64,000 bases of DNA from Okapia johnstoni (Eukaryota > Chordata > Mammalia > Artiodactyla > Giraffidae), in assembly GCA_024291935.2 (NCBI GenBank), contig CM044305.1, positions 92,310,397-92,374,396 on the forward strand. Reading direction: 5' to 3'. Below are positions 48,216 to 61,140 of this stretch, in pieces. The notes under the pieces are model-generated. The model was not told the origin of the DNA. It did not search any database and was given only the letters and a program-made list of their open reading frames with translations. How positions within the stretch are numbered: the stretch's first letter is position 1; each line of letters begins with the position of its first letter. Both the position numbers and the translations under genes were made by a program.

Positions 48216-49561
48216 TGGCTCACTCTCACTAAATCTAATCTTCAAGCCTGAGTTTCCTCAGCCACAAATGGGAAACATAGTTTTCCATCAGTGATGTCCT
48301 GAGGATCAAGTGTGATTATCTTTGTAAAGTGCTCAGCACACAGAAGATGTTCAAGGGATTAGTACACCATATCCTTATTTTGGAGCAGAACATTATGGGG
48401 CTTGTTTTAGCATTTCTTCCCACCTGGTTGTCTTCCCATCCCTCATCCCTTTCCCCACTTCCTTCCAAGCTTTCTAGACTTTTTCGTCATTTCCTTTCAT
48501 TGTTTGTTTTCTTTCCCAGAGCAGCAAATTTCCTCAGAGATTACATGGGCTTCTCTTTGGAAATCACGTCTTTAGTCCTGCTGTGAAGCAAGAGGCAGCC
48601 CAGGACTCCAGGTTTTTCCTCGCTGGGAGCGACATTCTGCTCTGGTCAACTCAGACACCTCATGTAGAGGCTGACATGGCTTCGCTTCCACACCTGTGAG
48701 GACTTTCCAGGGTGAGAACTCTGTGCAGGCCAGAGGGTGCATGTTACCTGGCAGTGCCAGAAAGGTCTCTACTCTTTCTCTTTCTATATAAAGTTACTTC
48801 TTTTCCAGGCAGTGATTAATTAGTTGAAGATCGGGTGAAGATTTTTGCCAATTTGGCACAAAGCCATTGACTTCAACTCTATGAAAAAGCAGAACATACA
48901 AAAAAGGCTGGATGTGTTCAATTTTTATTCTTTTTGAAACCACTTGTCTAACTATAGATGAAATATGTGCTTATGTGAAAGGTCTAGAGATTTTGGAAGT
49001 GTATAATGACATTTCAAATCACCAAAAAAAATCCATCCACCTAGAATTACACCCACTGTTAGCATTTTAGTGTATTTCTTGTTAGATTTTCCTAACTCCC
49101 TGACTAGACAAAGAAGAAGATCTAGTTGTCTCTGCTGTACTGTTGTATAAAGTGGCACAGACTAGCCTAGGAACCGCTAGATTTCCAAAGAGCAGAGCTG
49201 TGAGCTTCTGCTAGAGCTCTCCTTCTAGTCCAACCTGGCTTGTATTCTTCTCCATCTGATAATAGTGATTGATGTCTGGGCAACAACTTCACTAAAGGAA
49301 ACAGGTAAGACATGTCAGCTGGAAGCATGGTGGGAAAGGAGTAGTGAGAGAAGCAGGACTATTCATATTGCACAAAGGACTCTGTGCAGCCTCCCACTCA
49401 GAGAGTAGCTTTGTTCCTTGTCTAAATGTACTGTGTACACAACAGACCCAATTTATTGTTTTAACTGTTGGCTGTTTAGTGTTAACTGTTCAGTGTCTGC
49501 CTCTCTCGGGATCCTTGTAAAGTGAGGATTTGTGTATGTGTGAGCAACATAAAGTGAAAGT
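48216..49561. other. no gene seen
   Basis: No exon or repeat recognised; moderately unique-looking sequence. Confidence 0.35.
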
Positions 49562-49830
49562 GAAAGTCGCTGAGTCATATCTAACTCTTTGCAACCCCAC
49601 GGAATAGTCCATGGAATTCTCCAGGCCAGAATACTGTTCTCATCTCCAGGGATCTTCCCTACCCAGGGATCGAACCCAGGTCTCCCACATTACAAGTAGA
49701 TTCTTTACCACCTGAGTCACCAGGGAAGCCCAAGAATACTGGAGTGGGTAGCCTTTCCCTTCTCCAGGGGAGCTTCCAAACCCAGGAATCGAACTGGGGT
49801 CTCCTGCATTGCAGGTAGAGGGAGAAGCCT
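49562..49830 (-). repeat. Bov-tA SINEs, one full and one partial
   Basis: An inverted Bov-tA (49,562-49,732) is followed directly by a second inverted piece (49,733-49,825) that repeats the actggagtgggtagcctttc to cctgcattgcag section. Confidence 0.85.
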
Positions 49831-50234
49831 TAATTGGAAAAAAAAATTATAGATAGGGAAAATGTACCCTACCCTACCCTCACCCCCTGTTGGAAACTTC
49901 ATGCCTCTTCTTCCCAACTTGAACGCCATCTTCAGTCCTCCCAGGGACTGTGTTGTTTCTCTGGAGCCTAAGTTCTGACCACAGATGGGAGTCATTAGCC
50001 ACTGAAAACAATGTAACTGTGTATCTACTTTTCTAAAAGAAGGGTTCTTGTTAAACCCAGCCAATAGAGGAATGCAGGCGGCAACAGTCATTTTAAAAGA
50101 GGCACCAGTTTGCTGGCACTAACCACTGTGATGGTGCTATTGGTGGGGGTGGAGGTGATAATCCTAAGAAAATTATGACTTAAAGCTTACTAGGACCAAG
50201 ACCTGTGCTCAGCTTTTTTCTTCTATCTCACTGA
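49831..50234. other. no gene seen
   Basis: Contains a short ccctaccctaccct run at 49,867-49,881; otherwise unrecognised. Confidence 0.35.
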
Positions 50235-51455
50235 TGCCGGGAGCCAGCTCACGAGATCCCCACTCATGACAGAGTCATGAGTAGAAGGACTGACGGGCAG
50301 AGCAACTCAGGCCTCAGGGATTCTTGAGAGGCTGCCTCAGCGCTCACCTTAAAGATGAGATCTCTCTCTCTGACGCTTGCTATAGTAAACCTCTTCTAAT
50401 TTTCTGTGATTTAGGCAAAAGGCCTTTCCTGATTCCCTTCTAAAACAGATCATTCTGAAACCTCAAATCAACAAGGCCCCTGAACGGTAGCACCCTAAAT
50501 AAAATTATCTGGGATATAGAGTATGCTGATCTAAATTCCTTTTGCTAACATATTGGTTTGTTTAATAAATGTACCTGTGCCTTTGGAGCTAATGTGCATA
50601 ACTGCTCCCTAGTAATAAAACAGCATTGAGAGCCTCCGCACAGAAAGCCCCCATGGGCACAAAACCCTTCACAGGAAAAAAGGCTTGTTAGGAAATACAG
50701 AAAATATTGCTTTGTGAAACTGTTACTTAATCTATATTTACTCACTATGCTTTTACTCTTAACGTATTTAGCCTATATAATGAAAGCATAATAGTTAGAG
50801 ATTTTTATAAATAGAAGTTTAGCTTTAATACAAATAATAAGACAATTGTTGATTTAACTGATGATTCTTACTTAGAGCTGAATTTCAGCTTGCTGTTCTT
50901 TGACTTTATGGAACGACATTCTTTTCTGTTAAGCTCAAGGCATAGAGTAAATTACCAAAAACAGGTTTTACCTTAAAACTTCCTGTTGAGGTATTCTTTC
51001 CTGATGTGCTCGATACAAAAGTGTTCTAATTGATCAACCCTTATCAATGGAGAGTCACAAGGTGTTAGCAGGCCACCAGGCCAGAAGATGATGTAAACAA
51101 AATGAGGCTTTTTGTAACTAAAGACATGCAAACGGCTTCGATGAGGGTCAAAGCTGCTGGCCCATTGAGCTAACTTGATAGGCCCGTTAAGATGTACCCA
51201 CTAAGCTAAGTTGGTATGTCCCTTAAGCTAAGTTGGTATGTCCCTTAAGCTAAGTTGGTATGTCCCTTAAGCTGAATTAGTATGACTCTATGCTTTACAT
51301 GTTTCTATATATCACTAAAAATATAAAAGCTGCTTTAGAAAACAATAAAGTAGAAGACACTTGGAAAACGCTAAGACTTGCTGTGTCTTCTCATTCGTAT
51401 CGCCGACGCCGTCCATCCTGAGGGAACCCTGACCAGCTGGAGCAGGACTCCGGCA
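50235..51455 (+). mobile_element. 1.2-kb solo LTR (ERVK-type)
   Basis: Starts TGCCGGGAGCC and ends GGACTCCGGCA, giving TG...CA ends with short inverted termini. Near the right end are a TATA-like aaatataaaagctgc and AATAAAG (about 51,344). The flanks CACTGA (50,229-50,234) and CACTTA (51,456-51,461) look like a 6-bp target duplication with one change, fitting class II ERVs. No second LTR or viral genes are near, so it is a solo LTR. Three copies of a 22-bp unit lie at 51,200-51,270. Confidence 0.75.
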
Positions 51456-51589
51456 CACTTAATCTTCTCAAACATCCTATAAGTACTATTAATACTTCTG
51501 TCTCCATCTCTACAGATGGATTGATTATTCCAGCATTCATGATCATATTTGAAGTCACAGCTTATTGCTGATGTTTTCCTGCTTGTCAC

Positions 51590-52040
51590 CCACTGAACCT
51601 TACCCTTCTCCAGCAGTCACCTTCTTGTTCATAGTCCCACACTGAACCCAGAAATCATTCCAGTAGCCATCCTCATGCTTATTACATTACACTAAACCTT
51701 CACCTTATCCTAGTCTTCATTGTCACGTTGGTTATTTCACATTGAATCTTAACCTTATTTCAGTAGGCATCAGCATGCTTTTTGTCTCACACTGAACATT
51801 ATCCTTACTCAAGTGGTCAACGTCATGTTTACTGTCTACATTGACCAGTGACTGTATTCCAGGAGCCATCACTCTTCTTGTTAGCTTGTTGTTTAGGACA
51901 CTGAACCTATACATTTTCCAGCTGGCATCATCATGCTGGTTATCTTACACTGAAACTTGCCCTTATTGCAGTGGGAATCCCGTCTCACACTGCAGTACAC
52001 TCCTTTGAAGTTGTCATACTCATGCTGCAGATACGACACA
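51590..52040. repeat. diverged 50-bp minisatellite
   Basis: About nine units of 49-60 bp, each beginning cactgaaccttacc or a close variant, followed by ttccag.agtcatc..catgctt.ttat. Units start near 51,591, 51,641, 51,691, 51,741, 51,791, 51,840, 51,900, 51,949 and 51,989. The period is not a multiple of three and there is no long open frame. Confidence 0.8.
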
Positions 52041-53817
52041 AAGAGTCTAACTTCTATAGTTATTCTGCAGCTGGCATTGAAGGATAAACTTGAAGTTGCA
52101 TGAAGAAGGGTGGTGTAGTTTCTCTATTTCATGCTTTTGAATTCTCTAGAAGCATCCATTCTGGGTCACTTTACATAGGAGTCAGAGAAGTGAATAATTG
52201 CCTTCTATCAGCATTCATCATCATCTGTGGCCATATATATGCTAAAATGTAAGCTTACTCTAGTGGTCATCCTCATGCTTCTTTTTTTTTTTTTTTAGTT
52301 GAAGCATAGATAATTTACAATGTTATTTTCAAAGGGAGTATGAAGAAGCAAGAAGTTTAAGGGCTATAAAGTGTGGTGTGAAGTACAGAATATTATCCAT
52401 CCTGCACAGTCTTCTTGTAAGCAGCTCTTTTGCCCCTTTTCTGTCTCCCCTCAGAACTTGATTAGAAAAATGAGATTAGTGGGTAACATTTAACCTAACT
52501 CCTGGCTTATGCTCTACTGAATGTACACAATGCTTTCCCTAACTTGGTGAGTCCTTTCCCAGATTATAAGGAGTAAGAATGGAGAATTAAATAGTTGAGG
52601 AATGACTGACTTTCTGCCCCTAGCATCCCCCTTTGCAAATCTGCAGGCGGACCATGTGGGCAAGATAGCATTCAAAGGAAGAGCATGAATCAGCAGATCT
52701 GCACACAACAGAAAAATGACAGAATCCGATCCCCCTACCCTAATGATTAACCGAGATTGTTTCCCCCTTATCCCTTTAAAAATTTTCATGTCCAAGCTGA
52801 ATCTGGAGTTGATTTTGAAATATGAATCCACCCTCGCTCTGGGTATCTGGTTTCCTGATGAAAGCAACTTTTCCTTTCCAAACAACACTTGTCTCTCGAA
52901 TATTGACTTTTTGAGTGGTGAGCAGCCAAACCTGAGTTTGCTAACATTCCCTTCAGTACTAAGCACTTCAAAATGAAGGCCACATTGAAAGGTGACGATA
53001 GCAGTAGGAGTATGCAAGAGAGAGAAGACCATGGACAGACTCATCATCATCATGTTGAAGGAAAACTCTCAGTGCAGCAGTAAGTTGTTGCATACAATCC
53101 ATGCAGACTATTAACATTGTTTATTTGTAATAAACGTCTAGGGGAATTCTTCAGTGACTCAGGAGTCATATATCTTTTGAATGTAAAGTGGTTCTCTAAT
53201 ATATGAATCAGGTTTCCAGGTACTCCTTGGAGATAAAATATTGTTTTTGTATCATGTTGGGGATTGTAATGGATTTCACTCACTCAGAGGAAAGATATGT
53301 AATATTTTAATACCTGTGAATCCTTAAAAAATGTGAACTTAGGCCATGCTAGACCTCTGAGAAGTCCTGTCTGACAATGCAACCTGGAAAGGGCTAGATA
53401 GAGATTAACTTATACATCACTCTGGTAAGAAAAGAATCTACCACCCCAACCTCAATACCAGTAGTTAAAATTCCAGAATTAGGGGATTGAGTAAACTGAT
53501 TATTAATCCTGGGGAAAGACTAGGAGATGAGTTGTCTTCTCATCTGTTCCGTATCTGTTACAGAGGACTAGAAAAGAACCAGGAGAATCCGGATTCTCTA
53601 GGGTCTTAGGACACTTTGCAAATTTTATCAAATATGTGTCTTTAAAAAAACCTAAATGAACTTTAAAAGTAGAAATAAAGTGAACCTCATTTTCCAATAA
53701 CAGTGCAGGAAAACCAAAAATTAAGAGGAAAATGGCACTGTTGTACATTTCTTGGGTCGAAGAGAAATTATAATGAAAACTGTGATAATAACTTTGAAAT
53801 CATCAATAATAACATGG
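52041..53817. other. no confirmed gene; one long open frame
   Basis: AT-rich sequence with no recognised repeat. It contains an open frame on the minus strand at 52,514-53,053 (179 codons). That frame starts with four methionines made by a CAT microsatellite (53,038-53,053), has a hydrophobic N-terminus, and shows no homology I recognise. An open frame of this length can occur by chance in 64 kb, so it is not called as a gene. Confidence 0.35.
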
Positions 53818-54425
53818 TGATGGTTAATTTTATGTGCAATTTGACTGGGCTAAAGGATGCCCAGATTGCTGGTACAACACGATTCCTGGGCATGTCTGTG
53901 AGTATTTTCAGAAAAGATTTGCACTCATTCAGTGAACTGAGTAGAGTTCCACCTTCACTGATATGTGTAGGCATCATCCAATCTGTTGAGGGCCTGAATA
54001 GAACAAAAAGGCAGAGGAAGGGCGAATTCCCTATTCAGCTGGAATGTCCATCTTTTCCTGCCCTTGAACATTGGAGCTCTTGCTTCTCTGGCTTTCAGAC
54101 TCAGGGACCTACACCTGCAGCTCCCCTTGCCTCGCCTCCTCTGCATCTCCATTCTCAGGCTTTTGGCTTTGGACTGAGAGCTAAACCACTGGCTCTCCCG
54201 GTTCTTACATCTTCATACCTGGACTGAATTACACCACCAGCTTTCCTTTTTCATCTGCTTGCAGATGGCAGATTATGGGACATAATCTTCATAACTATAT
54301 GGGTGAATTTCTATAATAAATCTAATTATATATAAAATGTATATTATGTATATACAAATTTTATGTACACATTTCCATCTATTCATCCTCCCTATTTCTC
54401 TGGAGAATCCTGGCTAATACAAGCA
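53818..54425 (+). repeat. old LTR-like mammalian repeat
   Basis: Begins ggttaattttatgtgcaatt tgactgggc, has ggcatcatccaatctgttga in the middle and ends tctggagaatcctggctaat. The pattern resembles ancient ERVL/MaLR-related LTRs; the family is uncertain. The 174-codon open stretch at 53,703-54,227 is mostly this repeat. Confidence 0.5.
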
Positions 54426-57097
54426 TTATATATAAAATGTATGGAATGTGACTAAAGCCATATTTAGAGGAAAATTCATAGCCTTAAAATGCTTTTATCA
54501 TTAAACAACAAATACTTAAGATACAATATGCTGGATATTTATTGCAAGTATACACTGTGCAGGGCCTGAACAAAATATATTTCATTTCATCTTCATAGTA
54601 CTTAGTAGGTGGGTACTAATAATACTTAGGAGGTAGGTACTATATTTTGCCCTATTTGAAATGCTCAGAAGTATAATTAGGCACATCCATACCATGTTCT
54701 AACTATGACATGTTTCTAAGAACTATTTCACATAATCCTTGATCCGATGCCACAAATATTTATTAGTGCTTATTATACACAGGATACTATGATAAAGAGA
54801 TGAAGAATAGATGTTCTCTACCCTATAAAATCCAGTCATGTGTGTTTATGATGCAAATGATACAGCTCCTTTTATGACTGCAACTAACTCTACTAGCTAA
54901 CTCTCTAATTGCACTAAATGCTAAAACTGATACATAAACCCATGGTTGCAGAGAGTAAAGATTCCAACTAAAGTCGGGGCAGGAGTCCATTGTGGTGCTT
55001 GTTGCCACTGCTCAGGGAAGCATCTCTAAGTTCAAACAATTAGTTAATGTCATCAAAGCAGGAAGAGCACATATGTTTTCACTTTATTAAAATATTGCAT
55101 AGATACAGAGCAGTTGGGCACATCCATTCTAAGGCACTGTCCTGGTTTGAATGCAATTCCACAAGAGAGAAAAGAGAAGCCATTACATTCAGTATTATTT
55201 ACCTCTACATTCAGACTCCTCCTCTGTTCCATGTTTATTGCTACCGGGATCTCAATTTTATCCCCAAACTTATAGCAGCATCATACTGGGACCTGGATGA
55301 CAAAAATGAAGGACACATCCTGGCTCTAGTACTTGGTAAGAATTGATAACTACAAACTCTCTTGCACTGCTCTCCATTTGTTTCCCAACTCTTGTTTAAC
55401 TAAAGATATTATAAACTCTTTATGAATTAATTTTTAATAGTTCCCATTAAGCCTAGAACAGGACTAGTTAGGCACATAGTACATACCCCCACAATGCTTA
55501 TATTAAATATCAGTTGCAAGAACTTTAATGGAATAGAAAAAAATATACTTTCCTTAATTCTAGTTTAAGGAAAGGATGACTGGTATCTTCACAAAGGAAA
55601 ATGCTTGAATGTCCTATTGCTTGCATTTTTTAACAAGGAACTAGGCTGAATGAATATTTTCATGTATTAACAGCTTTAACTGACAAAGAGAGTTCTTCCT
55701 TTGCTATAGGAACTTGAGTCATTATCACTAGTATATGAGAACATTTATATAAGTAGCAATGTGTGTGTGAGATTATAAGTAAAATTCAAAGAGGTTACAA
55801 ATCACTGAGCAACATATAAATATCTGAATTACTGATCCTCACCTCCTTAAATGATGTGTGTATGTTACATAAAAAAATAAGTGCAAAGACTTTTTCATAA
55901 CACCCTTGAAGCAACTGGAAATAGCTAGGCTTGGGAACAATCAGGCTATATAGATAGCTATAGAAATATGTGTTAAAGGCAGTGTGTTCCAAGAATATTT
56001 GCAGAATACAAGCTCTGTGGGTTATTACTGGGTATACATGAAAACGGGTTCTGGGGTCAAACAGGATTGCAAAATACTGAGCCAAAAGAGGTACATTTTC
56101 CACCTTCATGAGAGGACCTCTCAGAATTCTCATAGGCTGATGTGCACTGTGAATCTACAAAGCAGAAACAGCAGGAAGGGATTCCCAAACTTATTTGCAA
56201 ACTATCTTATAGGAATAGGTGTTCTATGACACACACTTAGGGAGACACTGAATTAAAGAATGGGTAAAATTTTAAAGCACTTAGAGACACACAGTTGAAT
56301 AGCAAAGGAGAGTGAAAAGCAATGGATACTGGTTCCTCAGTCAGTGTAAATTAAATTAGAGTCTACTTGTACGACTTCAACTGGCAAATGGGTTCTTCCA
56401 CAAAGAGTTGACTTATCCTGGGAACAAAATAAATCATCAAACCAATACTCAGCTCTGAGCAGCATCACCCCAGACTGCCAACTAAGCAGATTAGTCAACT
56501 TTGCAAAATTCAAAAGTAGAGATTAAAATTATAATTTCTTCAAAAACAAAATTTTCAATGGAAAGAACCCAGTTCATAGCAGGCAAACGAAATCCTCTTC
56601 ATCCATGTGTTCCTAACACATTTTTATTATTTCATAAAATACACTGTCTCCTTTGTTGCCACTTGGGACACATATAAAGTTTTAAACTAATATAATCACA
56701 TTTAATAATGACAGCAGAATAATTATGGTAATACTGTAATAGATATGCCAGATAAGTATGATTATCCATTATGTTGACCCTACCCTGAAAAGGATTGCCG
56801 TTATTTTTATGCTGACATTTATGATATGGTTAGCTTGGTTCACAAAAATTGCCAATGTAATAAAAAATGAATTGCAGAGACAGAATAAATCAAATCTATG
56901 AAAACTGCAAGAGTAGGTAGATACTCTAGAATTCATATAACTTGGAAGATAGGTTTTTAAAGTAGAAAAAAAAGCTTTTCTTTTCTTACAAGCTCAAACG
57001 AAAGAATTCTTCCAAGACAAACAGGCTGCTGCATGATTAAGATTTTGTTTTGGGGTTAGTTATCAATCTCTGTAGGATTTGTTTCCTTTAACAATCC
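54426..57097. other. no gene recognised; right part probably ZNF449 3' UTR
   Basis: AT-rich, without clear repeats. The stretch just left of 57,098 follows the ZNF449 stop codon and must begin its 3' UTR. A minus-strand AATAAA at about 56,623-56,628 could end it, but other signals are possible. Confidence 0.4.
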
Positions 57098-57984
57098 TTA
57101 AAGAAGTCCTCTAAAGTGAGTGACTTGGTGCATAATAAGGCCTGCTCTCTGTCTGAAGCTTTTAGAACAATGACTACACTTGTATGGCTTCTCCCCTGTA
57201 TGAATTCTTAAATGAATAACAAGGCTTGGTCTCTGTCTAAAGCTTTTCCCACAATAATTACATTTAAAAGGTCTCTCTTCAGTGTGTGTTCTCTGGTGCA
57301 AAGTAAGAGCTGTCAGCCTACTAAAACTCTTCCCACAATTATGACATCTATGAGGTTTCTCACCCGAATGAGTTTTCAGATGTCTTTTAAGACTTGATCC
57401 ATGACAAAAGCTTTTCCCACACTCAAGACATTTATATGTTTCTTCTTCAGAATGGGTTCTCTGGTGCCCTATAAGGTGTGACCGCCGAGTGAATCGCTTT
57501 TTACACACAGTGCATTCATAGGGTCTCTCCCCTGTGTGAAGTCGTTGGTGTCTGTAAAGGTCTGAACTACGGAGGAATCTCTTTCCACATTCAGGGCACT
57601 TATGAGGTTCCTCTCCTGAGTGAATTCTCTGGTGCCCTGTAAGTTGTGACTTTCGAGCAAAACATTTCCCACACTGAGAACATCGGTGAGGTTTGTCTCC
57701 CGGACTCTTCTTCTTATGGGGTCTTGGGTTGAGAGGTTCTTCCAAGTTGGAGCTCTCAGGTTTCTCTCCTGCTGAGGGGTTCTGATGCTCTACAAGTTTT
57801 GTTAAATCTCTCTGTAAATCCTCTGGAGGGGTTTCCCATTGATTTTCTAGCTGTACATAGTCTTTTTGCAAAATGGGGCCATGAAGAGCATTCCCCTCTA
57901 AAGTAACAATAAATGGATACATATTCTCCAGTTTTTTCTGTTTTTCTGAAGTATCTTCTTCATTTTCTATTCCAATCTCAAAAC
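57098..57984 (-). CDS. ZNF449: ZNF449 last coding exon: seven C2H2 zinc fingers
   Basis: An 887-bp exon on the minus strand. It opens after acceptor ctgtttcttctctcag, takes one base from the previous exon and runs without a stop to a TAG/TAA-type end after THFRGLL. A linker ([14 protein letters not shown], ending near [11 protein letters not shown]) leads to seven C2H2 fingers. All seven keep both cysteines and both histidines. Most are joined by HTGE/HSGE-type linkers; two are HSEEE and HTEER variants. Count, linkers and the ending [20 protein letters not shown] match ZNF449, a SCAN-domain nuclear transcription factor, as I remember it. The methionine at 58,024 lies in intron and is not the start. 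Confidence 0.9.
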
Positions 57985-58176
57985 CTGAGAGAAGAAACAG
58001 AATACAGATCTCACCATGTCCCACATGGAAATGAACATGAGGGAAAATGAAGAGTTTATATTAAACCATTCATAGAAATAGAGACGTTCCTTAGTAGAAT
58101 CCAAAACTCTTTACCCTGATCAAGGTTGATTTTTTTTCTTTTCTTTCTTGTGTCGTATCAATGAACAATTACTTAC

Positions 58177-58290
58177 CTAACTTGGAATCGAGTAATTGCT
58201 TAATTTCTTTGGAATCTTGCAGTTCCTTCACCCATGCCTCTTCTCTATGCTCCAATGGAAAGCTCACGTCAAGTTTTGGTATTGGGTATC
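58177..58290 (-). CDS. ZNF449: ZNF449 linker exon
   Basis: A 114-bp exon. Acceptor ttctggcaag lies before it and donor TTAG|GTAAGT after it. It encodes [17 protein letters not shown] then [11 protein letters not shown] and IKQLLDSKL. It takes one base from the exon before (completing the G of DPGY) and leaves one for the exon after (completing LGFE). The YPIPK...EE.W pattern is the linker that follows a KRAB box in many zinc-finger genes, but here the phase joins it directly to the SCAN-side exon at 62,704. Confidence 0.85.
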
Positions 58291-58607
58291 CTTGCCAGAA
58301 GAAAGATGAGAAGCATAATATTTGAGTCATCAAAGGTTTTTACAGAGTTCAGCCTGATATCTTAGACATGTGGCTGCTCAATATTCACTTCCTCCTCAAT
58401 TACTATTATATCACCTGGAATCTCTTGCAAGGGTCTTTTTTTTTTTAAAGATAGGAACAAAAAATGAGAGAACAACCTTTTGTGTTCAACTTAAGGCAAT
58501 CTTCCTCTAACCTATGGAAGGGGAGTGAATCAATTCTGTGCTGAAATCAATACACTAAATTGCTACTTTATCTATTTTGATAATAGATTTATTTAGGTTA
58601 GAGCCAA

Positions 58608-58828
58608 GAAAGTGAAGTGAAAGTGTTAGTCACTCAGTCATGTCTGACTCTTTGTGACCCCATGGACTGTAGCCCACTAGGCTCTTCTGTCCATGGACTT
58701 CTCTAGGCAAGAATACTGAAGTGGGTTGCCATTTCCTTCTCCAGGGGATCTTCCCCACCCAGGGATTGAACCTAGGTCTCCTGCACTGAGGGCAGACTCT
58801 TTACCAACTGAGCCGCCAGAGAAGACCC
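58608..58828 (-). repeat. Bov-tA SINE with 14-bp target duplication
   Basis: Inverted full-length Bov-tA flanked by perfect TAGGTTAGAGCCAA at 58,594-58,607 and 58,829-58,842, in a ZNF449 intron. Confidence 0.95.
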
Positions 58829-58842
58829 TAGGTTAGAGCCAA

Positions 58843-59620
58843 AATATGAAATAAATCTTCATAAAGTTGGCATTAAAACTGAGAAATGCTGATATTGAGT
58901 ACTACGTGAAGAGAGGTAAATCCAGAAGTTATGCAACTGCTTATTAGAATAATTTCAATTGAGATTTCCAAATTATAATGGAAACTGACTGGGCTGACAA
59001 CCAGAAAAGCAGTTTATGTTTGCTTCAGCTGAAATCTGGAAGTGGACTGATTCTCCTGAAATTATCCCAAGTAACCATTAAAGAGTGTTTCTCACTGTTA
59101 GGCTAAGGACAACCAAAGAAATTTCTCCATTCAGTTCCCCCCCACCCCCGCTGTGTCCTATTACCCTCTCCTTATTGACAGCCTCTCTGGCTCACAGCCT
59201 CTCTCCACACCCCTTCCCTGCTTTCTCTGCTCTGCCCAGGTTAACTGGTCCATCATAAAGTGTGGGTTGGAAGCAGCTCATTTGAGATAGAAATGCAGCA
59301 TGATGTTTAAATATTAGCACCATTAAAATAGTATTAGCAGGTTAATTTGATTAATTTTAACCATTATATCAAAACATAGGAAGTGGACTAAAATATCTTA
59401 TTTTATATTTTCATGGAAAAAAAGATCTTTTAAGATTAAGAAACAAAAATGTGCTTCATATAAAATTCTGTTTAAATTCACTATATTGTTTCTGTATGGG
59501 TTTCAAAGCTAAGAATAGGATGAGAGGGCAATGAGACCAAGGTCAAATAAACTGGAGGTCACAGGTCAAAGAAAAGCTACTATTGTGTATTAAAAATGGA
59601 AGCAAACTGAAACTTGAAAT
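58843..59620. other. ZNF449 intron, no feature seen
   Basis: No exon signal on the minus strand; no KRAB A-box. AT-rich, unrecognised. Confidence 0.45.
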
Positions 59621-59623
59621 AAG

Positions 59624-59766
59624 CAGCTGCTGCTGCTGCTGCTAAGTCGCTTCAGCTGTGTCCGACTCTGTGCGACCCCAGAGATGGCAGCCCACCAGGC
59701 TCCCCCATCCCTGGGATTCTCCAGGTAAGAACACTGGAGTGGGGTGCCATTGCCTTCTCCATGCAA
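59624..59766 (-). repeat. Bov-A2 SINE with GCT microsatellite
   Basis: Starts with (GCT)n at about 59,626-59,642, followed by the inverted Bov-A body to gccattgccttctcca. AATAAGCAG occurs on both sides, a probable target duplication. Confidence 0.9.
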
Positions 59767-59889
59767 TAAGCAGAGAGAGTAGCAAAGGCCTACGTGTGAA
59801 ATACTGATGTATAACCTAAACACAGGAAGGGAGACAGACTTCCAGTATGATACCATGAGGAGCTCTATAGACCTATTTCCCAGTTTAAC

Positions 59890-61140
59890 TGGTGAAAATT
59901 ATTAAAAATAATACAAGAAACATTTAAAGTCTAGAAAATTAAAAAACATCTATTTTTAATACCCCCAGAAGGGGGAAAATGGAATAGAGTTACATACGAG
60001 AAATATTTCTACATCTCACTGACATTAAGTCAGTATAAATCTGAAGCTATTATAAGTCAAGATGTACATGTTAACTCTAGAGTAATCACTAAGGAAATAA
60101 CTTTAAAAATTGTAAAAATTCATTAAAGTCAGTAAAATGTTACATTTAAAATATTTACTTGCTGTCAAAGAAAGCCGTAAATGACAGATAGAGGGACAAA
60201 AAAGATATGAGACATATCCAAAAGTGAAAACTAAAATAGCAGATATAAATCTAACCATATCAAAGATAAGACTAAATGGTATGAATTAAACAACTCAATC
60301 AAAAGGCAGAGATCGTCAGACTGGATTTTTAAAAATCCAACTATATGCTGCCCAAGGAAACACACTTCAGATTCAAAGATACAAACAGATTGAATGTAAA
60401 GGAACAGAAGAAGATATGTCACGCAAGCAGCAAGCAACCATAAGACAGCCAGAATGACTATATTAATATCAGAAAAAATAGATAGTAGAACAAGAGAATC
60501 ACTTCATAATGATAAAAAGATCAATCCACCAGGAAGATGTAACAACCATAACCATATGCACACTTAATAACACAGTTACAAAATATATGAAGAAAAAAAT
60601 GTAAAAAGAAATAGACAATTGATAACAATAGTTGTAGACTTCAATACCTCTTTGCACTACTAGATAGAAAACTTAGGCAGAATATCAACAATAGAAGACT
60701 TAAAAATACCATAAACCAACTAAACATCACAGACATTTACAGACAACACTCCACAGAGAACAACAGCAGAATATACATGCTTATTAGGTGCAGAGAAAAT
60801 TCTACAGGACAGTCGAGATGATATACCATAAAATAAATGTTCAAAAATGTTAAAGGATCACAATTACAAAGTACATCCCCCCACAAAAATGACATTATAA
60901 ATAAGTAACAGAAAGAAAATTGGGAACATCACAATTATAAAGAAATTGAACAACACATTCCTAAGTAACCCAGCAGTCAAAGAAGAAATCAAAAGGGAAA
61001 TTAGAAATATTCTGAGGTAAATGAAAATGAAATGAAAACTGTGGGAGGTAAAACCAGTGCTTAGTTGAGGGAAATTTATAGCTATGAATGCCTATATTAA
61101 AAAGGAAGAAAAATCTCAATAACCTAACTTTACACCTTAC
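59890..61140 (+). repeat. old L1 ORF2 5' part
   Basis: Plus-strand L1 with broken frames: ctatatgctgcccaaggaaa, gactatattaatatcagaaa and aagaagaaatcaaaagggaa follow the usual endonuclease-region order. Confidence 0.7.

Noticed and set aside
33050..52040. Tandem repeats as CRISPR arrays
   Set aside because: Repeats are adjacent and diverged, not short identical repeats separated by unique spacers, and the genome is mammalian.
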